Shown here piece after piece: positions 24,806-32,880 of a DNA stretch of 35,816 nucleotides (position 1 is the first letter of the stretch; every line of letters starts with the position of its first letter). The notes below the pieces were generated by a model. That model saw only the letters and a program-made list of their open reading frames with translations. It ran no database searches and was not told the DNA's origin. The DNA lies in IMG/VR virus record IMGVR_UViG_3300025131_004155, positions 1-35,816 of that record, one strand, 5' to 3'. The stretch comes from a virus. A program made the position numbers and the translations under genes.

Positions 24806-27196
24806 CTAAATTTGCCAAACTTTATTAACTATAAAACTATCCTTTTCCTTACCTCGTTCGCCTCCAAGCATAACGGTGTTGCCTATGAACAGCTTCACCC
24901 TACTTTGAGTCCACTCGTCAGGAAATAGGACACAAGAATCCAAAGCACCATAACTATCTGAAACAGAAAGAAAGGCCATCTTCTGACCAGGGTTCTTCCC
25001 CTTCTTAGTTGTAATCTCTTTCACCTCGTCCACTTTTACAGCCATCATTATACCGTTTTTGCGGCTAGTACCACTGTTAAAATCTTTACATGTCGTGTTA
25101 GCAGCGCTCGTTTCGCACGAGTCTACCACAGTGCATGTGATGGAAATTCCCATTAGTGATTCTTCAACAGAGGCTATCCACTCAGGCGTATCCTCTAGGC
25201 TAGATGGTGGCTTATCGACTATTGCCTTGATACCAACCACCTTCTTATACCTATTCTTATTGGATATACCACCTTTTCTCCCAACAGGGGAGTCCAACAG
25301 TATTTGTAATAGTTCAGAGCAACTTATATCACTCTGACTATCATCTATATACTTCTCTTTGAGCCACTTCTGCTCCCTATCAGAGACAGCAGAGAATTGC
25401 TCGAACTCAAACCACATTCGTTGACGTGACACGTTCATCCATCGTAAAGCCCCAACCTTAATCATGGCTTCGACAGCGGTCTTGCTAATGTTTTGGGACA
25501 GGAACAGTAAGAAGTCTGACCAACACCAATCCTCGATTGGCCTACCCAGTTCTTCTTCTGCCTGAACTATTTTCTTCGTCATTCGTGTGATTGCAGACTC
25601 ACCCACACCCTTAATATCAACCAAACCAAAGAATACTTTGCGGTCAAATAGGGCGAAGTGAGCATTCTGCTTACGCAAGTCAGGAGGATATACGTCTACA
25701 TCCATAGTCCTTGCATTATTAACTAACTCTCTAACCTCATCATGCGGTTTAATCTTTTCCTTTGCATAATAAAGATAGGAGGTAAAAAAGGCACGCCGGA
25801 AGTGTGCCTTGGTATAAGCCGATAGGTATGCATTGTAAGCATAACTAACGGAGTGAGATTTATTGAATGAATATCTCTGAGATTTACGAATCCACTCAAA
25901 AATTTCTTTAGCTACATCGTTAGGAACAACACCAGTGAACTTACAGCCCTCCATAAAGGTATGTTCAACCTTATTCATCATGTCAGCCTTCTTTTTACCG
26001 ATAGCCTTACGTAGAACGTCAGCTTCTTGCAGAGAGAAACCCGCTAGGTCTCTCGCTATTTGCATAGCTTGTTCTTGGTAAATCATTTCACCAAAGGTAG
26101 AACGCAGGCTTGGTTCCAAAGAGGGGTGAAAATACGTCACCGCTTCTTCATCATTCTTTCTGTCGATGTAGTGTTGAGTAACCGACTTACCATCACGCAT
26201 AGCTTCTAAACAGTTGTGTACTACCACATTCCCAGCTATAAAGTTGTGGTTTGGACCTTCAACAGAAATATCGTAGACATCTGTCTCGTCTACTACTTCA
26301 TAGTCTACTAGTTCAACCCACTTAATATCTGGGTACTGAGGCAAGAAGTACTTTTCCCTTGCTTTTCGAGCTTCTTCTGGAGTTATCTTATGCTCCGTAT
26401 AAAGCCTGTGATGGTTAGGACACATAAAGCATAGATTGTCAGCCTCATTATTTGTATGCCTATCTCCTTCGAGATGGTTAACATCTAACGAACCTTGTTT
26501 CCAATCGCAAAACACACAGTGGTATTCGTAGTTTTGAAAGCACACTTCTCTAAAGTACTTACTGCCATCAGAGACTCTTTCCTTGCCATTTCTTTTCAGA
26601 ACAGCGAATCTATCTCCTTGTTTAAGCTCTCCTAGCTCCTTCCATCCGTCTGGAGTCAAGAGCTTATGGTCTATTGTACATCTTAGATTATAGTAGTCAT
26701 CGCCTCTGTCACACCTAAGGTTTTTCCTAGTGCCTATGCGGTAGATTTCCTTAACTCCATTATAGAATACTTTATTTACTTTATTCTCAAAGAACTCACC
26801 AGTGTCTTCATCAACTGAAATAATGGTGTCGTACTTATCTTGATTAGCATACAATTCTTCTATATTTACTCTTTTGTAATTTCTACCACCGTTAGCTCTA
26901 TTATAGACCTTGTGTATAATCTGTGTCCCTTTTGCGATACAACCTGGACGCATGATGGCGACAAGGGCCGATAGGTGGTCAATATTCCTAGGTTTTAACT
27001 TCTTAGCCAGCATTTGGCCCAACCTAGACTCTAATTGGAAGACACCTTTAGTATTCCCAGACCCAATCAAGTCCCATGTAGCTTCACAGTACATAGGGAT
27101 GCTTTCGAGACTAGGATTGAAGATAATCTTCAAATCATCTCCGCTGCCAGTGCAGGGAAATTCACAATCACAGTAGTTAAACTTGAACTTTTCCAC
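24806..27196 (-). CDS. DNA polymerase III alpha subunit, C-terminal half, with intein (796 aa; 553 after splicing)
   Basis: The start is GTG 27196, preceded by AGGT; it overlaps the exonuclease gene by 20 bases. After a short Cys-containing lead (CDCEFPC), the extein begins where cellular alpha subunits have GVFQLES (residues 51-57) and LVAIMRPG. It continues after the intein through YQEQAMQIARDLAGFSLQEA and LRKAIGKKKADM (fingers), FNKSHSVSYAYNAYLSAY, helix-hairpin-helix and OB-type regions. The three catalytic aspartates are not here but in the partner gene 28287-30200. The two exteins sum to about 1190 residues, a normal alpha length. Both halves must associate to polymerise DNA. Confidence 0.9.
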   Translation of the reverse strand: MEKFKFNYCDCEFPCTGSGDDLKIIFNPSLESIPMYCEATWDLIGSGNTKGVFQLESRLGQMLAKKLKPRNIDHLSALVAIMRPGCIAKGTQIIHKVYNRANGGRNYKRVNIEELYANQDKYDTIISVDEDTGEFFENKVNKVFYNGVKEIYRIGTRKNLRCDRGDDYYNLRCTIDHKLLTPDGWKELGELKQGDRFAVLKRNGKERVSDGSKYFREVCFQNYEYHCVFCDWKQGSLDVNHLEGDRHTNNEADNLCFMCPNHHRLYTEHKITPEEARKAREKYFLPQYPDIKWVELVDYEVVDETDVYDISVEGPNHNFIAGNVVVHNCLEAMRDGKSVTQHYIDRKNDEEAVTYFHPSLEPSLRSTFGEMIYQEQAMQIARDLAGFSLQEADVLRKAIGKKKADMMNKVEHTFMEGCKFTGVVPNDVAKEIFEWIRKSQRYSFNKSHSVSYAYNAYLSAYTKAHFRRAFFTSYLYYAKEKIKPHDEVRELVNNARTMDVDVYPPDLRKQNAHFALFDRKVFFGLVDIKGVGESAITRMTKKIVQAEEELGRPIEDWCWSDFLLFLSQNISKTAVEAMIKVGALRWMNVSRQRMWFEFEQFSAVSDREQKWLKEKYIDDSQSDISCSELLQILLDSPVGRKGGISNKNRYKKVVGIKAIVDKPPSSLEDTPEWIASVEESLMGISITCTVVDSCETSAANTTCKDFNSGTSRKNGIMMAVKVDEVKEITTKKGKNPGQKMAFLSVSDSYGALDSCVLFPDEWTQSRVKLFIGNTVMLGGERGKEKDSFIVNKVWQI
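26213..26941 (-). other. Intein with HNH endonuclease domain in the Pol III alpha C-half
   Basis: The intein runs from C86 to N328 (243 residues), interrupting the conserved MRPG-C site. Block A is CIAKGTQI. Block B is CTIDHKLLTPDGW, with the T and H of the TxxH motif. Block F is VYDISVEGPNHNFIAGN. Block G is VVVHN followed by C329 as the +1 nucleophile. All splicing residues are present, so it should splice. Between blocks B and F is an HNH homing endonuclease with CVFC, DVNHLEGDRHTN and CFMCPNHHRLYTEH. This is a compact HNH type, not LAGLIDADG. Removal restores an uninterrupted polymerase strand. Confidence 0.92.
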
Positions 27197-27884
27197 TTTT
27201 CGGACCTAACTTTCCTTGGGTAAGTAGTTTGTCAGTCAGCCATCGTTGTGTCTGTAGACACTTAATTAGTATCTGGCCCTCATCGTACACATCCTTAAGG
27301 GCATCGTGAGCCTTCTCAGCGCTAACGCCAAAGTAGGGTCTCATTACATCCATAGTATACTTCTGAGGATTTTCTTGGTTCTCAAACCACCAGAACATCA
27401 TAGGGAGTAAGTCAATGTGGTCTCTAGGTGACCAAATCTTGATTGTCCCATCCTTTTCAACGTCACCATACTTCTCGGCCATTCTCTGAGTGATAACATC
27501 ATCGAACTTGAGAATGTTATACCCAGCCCTAATAGGGGCCGTGAACTTAGACTGACGAGATTGCTTTAGGTGATACTTTGATAGCCACTGAGTGAAACTA
27601 CGCCATACCGACTCTTGTGAAGGAGCCGCCTTCCATCTTGCAATAACCTCATCAGTTGAACACTTAGAAATTCTAGAGTGCCACTCGATGGTGCTTTTAT
27701 TTCGGTCGAAATAGTCATCATCATCAATATCTAGAGGTCTCATATCTGAGTTAAACTCAGCACCTTTAATAAACTCTAGTTTACGTGGGTTGATAACTAC
27801 AGCACCGAGTTGGACTGGGTTACAGGTCTCAGGTTTAGGTGAGTCTGTCTCCCAGTCATAGACTACGATGTTTTTGAAATTCAT
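27177..27884 (-). CDS. DEDDh 3'-5' exonuclease, DnaQ/SbcB-like, 235 aa
   Basis: Exonuclease motifs are in order: ExoI VVYDWETDSP (D10 and E12), ExoII AGYNILKFDD, and ExoIII AHDALKDVYDEG with the HxxxxD arrangement. The extra length and the RAGYNILKFDD context resemble exonuclease I-type members more than the small epsilon subunit. It starts on the stop of the preceding gene (TAATG) and its end overlaps the polymerase C-half start. Sitting between the two polymerase genes, it is very likely the proofreading subunit of the phage polymerase. Pol III alpha lacks its own exonuclease of this type. Confidence 0.88.
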   Translation of the reverse strand: MNFKNIVVYDWETDSPKPETCNPVQLGAVVINPRKLEFIKGAEFNSDMRPLDIDDDDYFDRNKSTIEWHSRISKCSTDEVIARWKAAPSQESVWRSFTQWLSKYHLKQSRQSKFTAPIRAGYNILKFDDVITQRMAEKYGDVEKDGTIKIWSPRDHIDLLPMMFWWFENQENPQKYTMDVMRPYFGVSAEKAHDALKDVYDEGQILIKCLQTQRWLTDKLLTQGKLGPKSGKVQV

Positions 27885-28264
27885 TAGTCACAACTCCCGC
27901 AACCTTCATCGCAGTCTTCATCACAGTCCTCTTCAGAACTACCATAGTCAAAGGTTAGGTCTGACTTTTCAGGAGTTTCCTCTGGGGTTTTTTCTAACCC
28001 AAATGGGTCTTCAAGCTCAATCTGCCCTTGCTCAAATACCTGCTCCATTTCTGGGGCTTCATCTACTTGTGGTAGTTCGCTATCGACGCTAACTAGAGTT
28101 GAATCATCTACAAAGAAATCTTCATTTCCTGTGCTAACTTCAGTAGCGTTCTTCTTTGGTGCCCAGAGCAATCCGTGTGGACTAACCTTCTTTAGTAGTC
28201 TACCGTTATACTCAAAGATTTCTCCTTCGCTTAGGTCTTTAAACTTCAGTTCTCTTTTAACCAT
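27884..28264 (-). CDS. Acidic Cys-tailed protein between the polymerase halves, 126 aa, unknown function
   Basis: ATG 28264 is preferred because GGAG lies eight bases before it. An upstream in-frame ATG at 28369 would extend into the polymerase N-half gene in another frame, and has an unlikely hydrophobic lead. Residues 1-35 are a small beta-rich module (KFKDLSEGEIFEYNGRLLKK) of a kind seen in many phage proteins. Residues ~40-105 are a highly acidic linker with little structure. The end is a Cys/Asp tail (DCDEDCDEGCGSCD) with C-x3-C-x3-C-x2-C spacing that could bind metal. No family recognised. Context suggests a replisome accessory factor. Confidence 0.6.
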   Translation of the reverse strand: MVKRELKFKDLSEGEIFEYNGRLLKKVSPHGLLWAPKKNATEVSTGNEDFFVDDSTLVSVDSELPQVDEAPEMEQVFEQGQIELEDPFGLEKTPEETPEKSDLTFDYGSSEEDCDEDCDEGCGSCD

Positions 28265-28286
28265 TTCTAATTTCTCCAAAATAAAG

Positions 28287-30200
28287 TTACACTGTTTGTA
28301 TTTCGCCAGTACCCAGTATGTCCTGAATACCCATAATCTTATCCAAGTAGGCAATGCCAAGCACATCAAATTTGATTAAGCCTAACGCCTCAAGGTCATT
28401 CATTTCAAGTCCCGCAATCATGTTGCGTTCCTTGCTTTTTGTATCCAGTACCATCGGACAGATGTTACTTAGAGCCTCTGGTGCAATAACCACACCAGCA
28501 GCGTGCTTAGACTGAGCTACCTTAGTACCCTCTAGCCTCATAGCCTGTTCAAACCGCTGTGCGAATGGACCCTCAAGGTTACCCTCGTCATCCATCGTCA
28601 CCCAGTCAGCAAAATCCTTCGCTCTGTTCTCCAATGCCCACTGAATGATAGAGGTACTACCAGTAGCATCCTTCATCGCCTGAAGCTCACTGGAAATCTT
28701 AGCCTCCTCAGGCATGTTCTTGGTCATCTCGTTCATCATCTCGAACGGGACGCCACCGTGAGCCCTCAGCACAGCCTTCAATGCCCCACTACCCTTCATT
28801 GTCTGATAGGTAATCATCTGAGAGACCTTGTCTTCGCCATACTTTTCCTTAAAGCGACTAATAACAGCCGCCCTCTTGGTGATTGGCACGTCCATATCAA
28901 CATCAGGAATAGATACGTGGTCAGCAGTATTACGACCAGCATTGTAGAACCTCTCAAACCACAACTCGTGTGGAATAGGGTCAATCTGAGTAATTCCGAT
29001 TAGGTATGAGACTAGGCAGCCCGCAGCAGAGCCACGCCCTGGTCCTAACATCCACCCCTTATTAGTACAATACTCTAAAATATCTTGAACAATCAGGAAG
29101 TACGCAGATAGTTGAGCATCCACGAATACCTTAAGTTCTTTGTCTGCCTGAGCCCCGTATAAGGCTGTGTCTAACCCCTTTTCCAACACCTTCTTCCTGA
29201 AGCCATCCCTACACATCTGTCTTAGGTGGTCATCAGCACTAATGCCACCAGGACATTCAAACTGAGGGAAAATAGGAGGGCCAACAATCTGATAGTCATC
29301 AACAGTACTAGTCAGAGCCATTGTATTATCTAACTCTTCCTCAGTATGCCCGTATGAAAGCATCTCTTCGTATGAAGGGATGTGATAATTCTCAGACTTG
29401 AAGAAACAACCCATAGTTTGATTCTTATCGTTGTAACACTCAGTTAGAGTCTTTCTCAAGTTGGTGCAGAGAAGAATCCTCTGGTCGATTGCGTCTTCTA
29501 ACCTAGCATAGTGGGCGTCAGGAGTAGCAATGCAGGGGATACCTGTGTCCTTACTAATTGTTCGCACGCAGTCTGCTACCACCTTCTGTAGGGGATTGCT
29601 TACGTGGTCCATTAGTTGAACCTCTAGGTAAAAATTGTCCTTACCGAAACAGTCTCGCATCCATTCGGCTAGCTTAGCTGTTTGCTTACGCCAGTTGTCA
29701 TGGGGCTTACCATCAACCAGGATAGAGGAGGCAATATGGGAACCCAGGTGACCACTGAAGCCAATAAGGTTACCAGAATACTCCGTTATCTGGTCTAGGG
29801 ACAGTCTGGGCTTATGATAGAAGTGTTCCGAGGAATTAGAACTACTAGTTAGGTGAATTAACTTGTTCCAACCAGCCTTATTCTTAGCTAGGACTGGTAG
29901 ATGCAGTAGCTTTTGGTTCTCTGGAACTTGAATAGTAGCATGTTCACTACAAACATATAGTTCACACCCAAGAATAGATTTCTTAGGGCGCTCATGGCCC
30001 CTTAGAGCATTAGAGAAGGCCACACTACCACTGATATTACCGTGGTCTGTGATAGCACACGCCTCAACACCTAACTCGTCAAGTCTCTCAGCTACCTTCT
30101 CTGGTTTTGAAAGGCCATCAAGTAGCGAGTAGTGCGTATGACAGTGTAAAGGAACGTAGTTCTTATTTTTGCCAAGGCTTTTTGAGTTGTGGTTCGTCAT
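28287..30200 (-). CDS. DNA polymerase III alpha subunit, N-terminal half, 637 aa
   Basis: Residues 16-100 are the PHP domain (LHCHTHYSLLDG with H19 and H21, ITDHGN with D52 and H53). Residues ~380-440 are the palm: PGRGSAAGCLVSYLIGI, then PDVDMD with catalytic D435 and D437. The third catalytic aspartate is D612 in GLIKFDVLGI, equivalent to E. coli D555. The protein stops 25 residues later, well before the GVFQLES region found in the separate gene at 24806-27196. No intein remnant is seen at the break. Its start overlaps the SLOG-like gene by 38 bases. It must pair with the C-half to form an active polymerase. Confidence 0.92.
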   Translation of the reverse strand: MTNHNSKSLGKNKNYVPLHCHTHYSLLDGLSKPEKVAERLDELGVEACAITDHGNISGSVAFSNALRGHERPKKSILGCELYVCSEHATIQVPENQKLLHLPVLAKNKAGWNKLIHLTSSSNSSEHFYHKPRLSLDQITEYSGNLIGFSGHLGSHIASSILVDGKPHDNWRKQTAKLAEWMRDCFGKDNFYLEVQLMDHVSNPLQKVVADCVRTISKDTGIPCIATPDAHYARLEDAIDQRILLCTNLRKTLTECYNDKNQTMGCFFKSENYHIPSYEEMLSYGHTEEELDNTMALTSTVDDYQIVGPPIFPQFECPGGISADDHLRQMCRDGFRKKVLEKGLDTALYGAQADKELKVFVDAQLSAYFLIVQDILEYCTNKGWMLGPGRGSAAGCLVSYLIGITQIDPIPHELWFERFYNAGRNTADHVSIPDVDMDVPITKRAAVISRFKEKYGEDKVSQMITYQTMKGSGALKAVLRAHGGVPFEMMNEMTKNMPEEAKISSELQAMKDATGSTSIIQWALENRAKDFADWVTMDDEGNLEGPFAQRFEQAMRLEGTKVAQSKHAAGVVIAPEALSNICPMVLDTKSKERNMIAGLEMNDLEALGLIKFDVLGIAYLDKIMGIQDILGTGEIQTV

Positions 30201-30543
30201 ATCTTCTAACCCTTACTTTTAATCCTATCTTTTTTGAATACTCAATCATCTGTTTGGTTCCGCGACTCTTACCGTCCCAGAACGCCACCACTGCATCGGC
30301 ATAGTCAGCCATTTCTATGTTTCTCATGGGGCCTGCTGCCTTGCCGTGATTCTTCCAGTCAGGCTTGAACTCTGTAACAGTGATACCATTCTCTTTAGCC
30401 CATTTAGAACCAAGAGTATCAGCACCTCTTGCAAGACCACACACAACCTCAGTTATTACGTTATTAGTATTGTAATAACCCATTGTCTCACAGAGATATG
30501 AGTAGTTATTAAACTCTCTACCTCCGACAATCGCTACTTTCAT
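30163..30543 (-). CDS. DUF2493/SLOG-type (YspA-like) protein, 126 aa
   Basis: The single domain has the family landmarks in order: KVAIVGGREFNNY, VVCGLARGADTLGSKWA, FKPDWKNHGKAAGPMRN and DAVVAFWDGKSRGTKQMI. SLOG domains bind nucleotides or nucleotide-derived ligands. DUF2493 members are common in phages, with no settled role. It is the first gene after the consensus promoter at 30566-30593, with SD AAGGAAG. It leads the unit that continues into the polymerase halves, so it is probably expressed early and strongly. Confidence 0.85.
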   Translation of the reverse strand: MKVAIVGGREFNNYSYLCETMGYYNTNNVITEVVCGLARGADTLGSKWAKENGITVTEFKPDWKNHGKAAGPMRNIEMADYADAVVAFWDGKSRGTKQMIEYSKKIGLKVRVRRYDEPQLKKPWQK

Positions 30544-30565
30544 TTTTCTTCCTTTGTCTTTGGAT

Positions 30566-30593
30566 ATTATAGAGCCGAAGGCGATTTTGTCAA
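30566..30593 (-). promoter_or_regulatory. Consensus sigma-70 promoter for the polymerase unit
   Basis: On the - strand: TTGACA (30588-30593), 16 bases, TATAAT (30566-30571). Both hexamers are perfect; the spacer is one base shorter than at the ssb promoter. Transcription would start near 30559, about 16 bases before ATG 30543. The -35 lies in CGACCTTGACAAA, identical to the ssb promoter over 13 bases. Confidence 0.85.
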
Positions 30594-30611
30594 GGTCGCT
30601 CGCGGAAAATT

Positions 30612-31703
30612 CTAATCTTTTTTCTCCTCCTCGACCTCGCCTGGTGCCTTATAAAAGGCAACCTCGTGTCCATCGGCGGTCATATTTTTAATTACTGATT
30701 CCATACCCTTGTGTCTTAGTGCATAGTCGGTCTGCTCACACTTAGACATCACCTGTCCAGCCTTTGTAACGTGACCATCCTGCCTTTGAATAAGAGGTTT
30801 GATGTCACCACCCTCCTTGTTGGCAGTCCCCTCAAACGTACTCTTACCTTGACCACAGAACTTACTACACTTCCAAGAGACTTTCTTTTGAGGCATCTCA
30901 TTGGTCTTAATCTCCTCAAATCTCTTCTGTAGCATCTTCTCTGTTTCTTTTAATTCCTCAGGTTCGAAGCACACCGTGAACGGTCCACCATCATTAATGA
31001 AGTAGATGGTCACTAGTATCTGCTCAATCTCAGGCCACATCTTATGCGCAGCATAGTGATAGATACGTAGCTGAGGGTCTTTACACAGAGCAGCATAATC
31101 CTTCTCTTTGCCGGTCGCCCAGTTAAGCCTACGCCCTGTCTTCCAGTCAAGGATTTCTAACGTAGTATCGTCCACCCTATTAACTTGGTCAATGGTTCCC
31201 TTCAAAGCAAGGAAGCCCTCTACCTCATCCAACTTATAGTAAGCCCAAGGTTCCTCAATCTCAAAGTCAAAGCGGGCCTCAGCCTCAACAATATCTTTGT
31301 TACGAGGGTCAAACTCACCATCATTCAGAGCGAGTGCTTTTTGCACCCACTTGTGAACGTCACGGTAGTCCTTAGGAGCCCACTTGTGTGGAGTCCTCGT
31401 CTTATAGTATTCAAAGACCACGTTGGTAATCTCATCAACCTGTTCTTCGTCAAGGATGGTGTCCTCATGAACAGTCCAGGTATGAGTACCAATGTCAGTC
31501 TCCGTAATTGATGTTAGTCCACCCTGATGGGCAATCTTAGCATTAGCTATTATTTCAAGTACCTTGTGGACAATAGTTCCCTTGTCTGCTGCAAGACCTG
31601 ACTTACCTCTATGCCCTAAGACATATTCAATCATGTACTGCATAGGACACATGTCCCAGCCATTGTAACTACTGCTTCTAAAATACGTTATAGGCATTCC
31701 CAT
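30612..31703 (-). CDS. RecB/Cas4-like PD-(D/E)XK nuclease, 363 aa
   Basis: The motifs follow the Cas4/AddB-type order: YFRSSSYNGWDMCPMQY (with C19), GTIVHKVLE (H46), a GTIDQVNRVDD strand carrying the acidic residue, and LEILDWKTGRR, the E-x-D...K active-site strand. A C-terminal SWKCSKFCGQG could supply further Fe-S or zinc ligands with C19, as in Cas4/AddB, but the ligand count is uncertain. An ssDNA or end-processing exonuclease is expected, in replication or recombination. The start is six bases after the dNMP kinase stop, with AAAGAG as a weak SD. Confidence 0.82.
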   Translation of the reverse strand: MGMPITYFRSSSYNGWDMCPMQYMIEYVLGHRGKSGLAADKGTIVHKVLEIIANAKIAHQGGLTSITETDIGTHTWTVHEDTILDEEQVDEITNVVFEYYKTRTPHKWAPKDYRDVHKWVQKALALNDGEFDPRNKDIVEAEARFDFEIEEPWAYYKLDEVEGFLALKGTIDQVNRVDDTTLEILDWKTGRRLNWATGKEKDYAALCKDPQLRIYHYAAHKMWPEIEQILVTIYFINDGGPFTVCFEPEELKETEKMLQKRFEEIKTNEMPQKKVSWKCSKFCGQGKSTFEGTANKEGGDIKPLIQRQDGHVTKAGQVMSKCEQTDYALRHKGMESVIKNMTADGHEVAFYKAPGEVEEEKKD

Positions 31704-31709
31704 ATAAAT

Positions 31710-32549
31710 TTACTCTTTAATGTTAGTCTCTAACCCGTCAAGCTTTGGTAGTGGGAAACCCCACTTCGTAAGTTGGTCATAGATAGCTCCGTTTTGTTCA
31801 CCCAGGCTCATATTTTGATTATCAATTACGGCGTCAAACCCTTTGTAGCCGTCCAATGCTGTCTCACTAGGATGTGGGTCTACATCTGTTGTGAATCGTG
31901 TCAATCTAATTACTTTCCCACCAGCCTCTTGTACCGCCTCTACTTCATTAGGGAAACGACAGTCACAAATTGCTGCCATTTCAGAACCTTCCTTAAGGAT
32001 TCGCTTCACTGTACCTTTGGACCATACATCACCATACATCTTACGCATGACATCTGTTCCGACAAACTGCATAACCTCACGGGCTGTCATAAATCCAGGG
32101 GTATGATAGGTCATCCCTAGACTATCTAGAGTTTTCTTTCCGTCAATTGTACCCCACACGTCTGTTGTGGCGACTCCAGGCATATCCTCCCACTTCAAGT
32201 GGGTAGGAGTATTCTTCTGTTCATCAGTACCGTAGCACTGTTCATGGGTCAAGCCAAGCAGCTCAATACACAGAGACTCCTTAAGGAGGTCAGCAAAGCT
32301 GTATATCTTATACCAGGGATGAATCTCCGTATCAATAAAGTCCCTGACTGTCTGCACTGTGCTTTCATAGGCGAAAACACCCTCCCATTGAGCGTCACCG
32401 TACAAATCTCGGATAAGCAACTGCCCCTTCTTGGTCATCTCAATACCATGAGTCAAACCAAGGTCTATCATTTTCATACCCAGTAAGAAGTTCCCAGAGG
32501 TGTTCTTTCCACTCTGTTTCTTACCAGAAAACGCTACTATATTAGCCAT
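31710..32549 (-). CDS. Deoxynucleoside monophosphate kinase, 279 aa
   Basis: The P-loop AFSGKKQSGKNTSGNF opens the protein. The region of residues ~80-170 (IYSFADLLKESLC, REVMQFVGTDVMRKMYG) and ICDCRFPNEVEAVQEAGGKVIRLTR matches the T4 gp1-like phage dNMP kinase family. It would phosphorylate dNMPs to dNDPs to feed phage DNA synthesis, possibly including modified bases in other phages, for which there is no evidence here. It overlaps the receiver-like gene by 8 bases. The length agrees with the family. Confidence 0.82.
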   Translation of the reverse strand: MANIVAFSGKKQSGKNTSGNFLLGMKMIDLGLTHGIEMTKKGQLLIRDLYGDAQWEGVFAYESTVQTVRDFIDTEIHPWYKIYSFADLLKESLCIELLGLTHEQCYGTDEQKNTPTHLKWEDMPGVATTDVWGTIDGKKTLDSLGMTYHTPGFMTAREVMQFVGTDVMRKMYGDVWSKGTVKRILKEGSEMAAICDCRFPNEVEAVQEAGGKVIRLTRFTTDVDPHPSETALDGYKGFDAVIDNQNMSLGEQNGAIYDQLTKWGFPLPKLDGLETNIKE

Positions 32550-32880
32550 TTACCTTCTCCATATTCTTAATCATTGTGCTAAAGGGCATGTAAGAAGCCT
32601 GATACTGTGCGCCCTTAAGCAATTGTACCATCTCCATCCCTATGTCTGGGTCTTGTGCGTGAACAATAATATTGCGAACCTGGGGTTCGTTTTCAACTAT
32701 CCACCGTGCTATTTCTGTACCACCACACGTTTCACCCTCTAAGAACAAAATATTCCAGACTTCTTCTTTCTGAATATTATTAATACAGACCTCAGCAGTT
32801 GATACTATCTTTGCAGACGGCACTTTGTTTCTAAAGTCTTTCTGTCTTTTCTTGTTATCGTCTAGGAATAGGATATTCAT
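32542..32880 (-). CDS. Receiver-like (cREC-type) protein with altered active site, 112 aa
   Basis: The fold signature is ILFLDDNKKRQKDF at the N-terminus, WNILFLEGETCGG at the centre, GTEIARWIVEN, then IIVHAQDPDIGMEMVQLL and a final PF. This matches the compact cyclic-phosphate-processing receiver (cREC) family. In that family the central strand normally reads LDHDL; here it is LEGET, so both acids have become Glu and the His has become Gly. Acidic D7-D8 and H74 remain. The start overlaps the primase stop (GTATGA). Linkage to the primase and helicase suggests a replication or nucleotide-signalling role, unproven. Confidence 0.6.
   Translation of the reverse strand: MNILFLDDNKKRQKDFRNKVPSAKIVSTAEVCINNIQKEEVWNILFLEGETCGGTEIARWIVENEPQVRNIIVHAQDPDIGMEMVQLLKGAQYQASYMPFSTMIKNMEKVNG

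Noticed and set aside
27884-28264. A beta-clamp-binding motif (QIELEDPF) in the acidic protein
   Set aside because: The spacing of the aromatic and Leu residues does not fit the QLxLF pattern well enough.
28265-28369. Longer N-terminus for the acidic Cys-tailed protein
   Set aside because: The extra 35 residues lie in another frame of the polymerase gene and there is a good SD at the later ATG 28264.
28287-30200. The polymerase split explained as a frameshift or a split intein
   Set aside because: Two complete genes lie between the halves, and no intein blocks appear at the break; the only intein is at a different site in the C-half.
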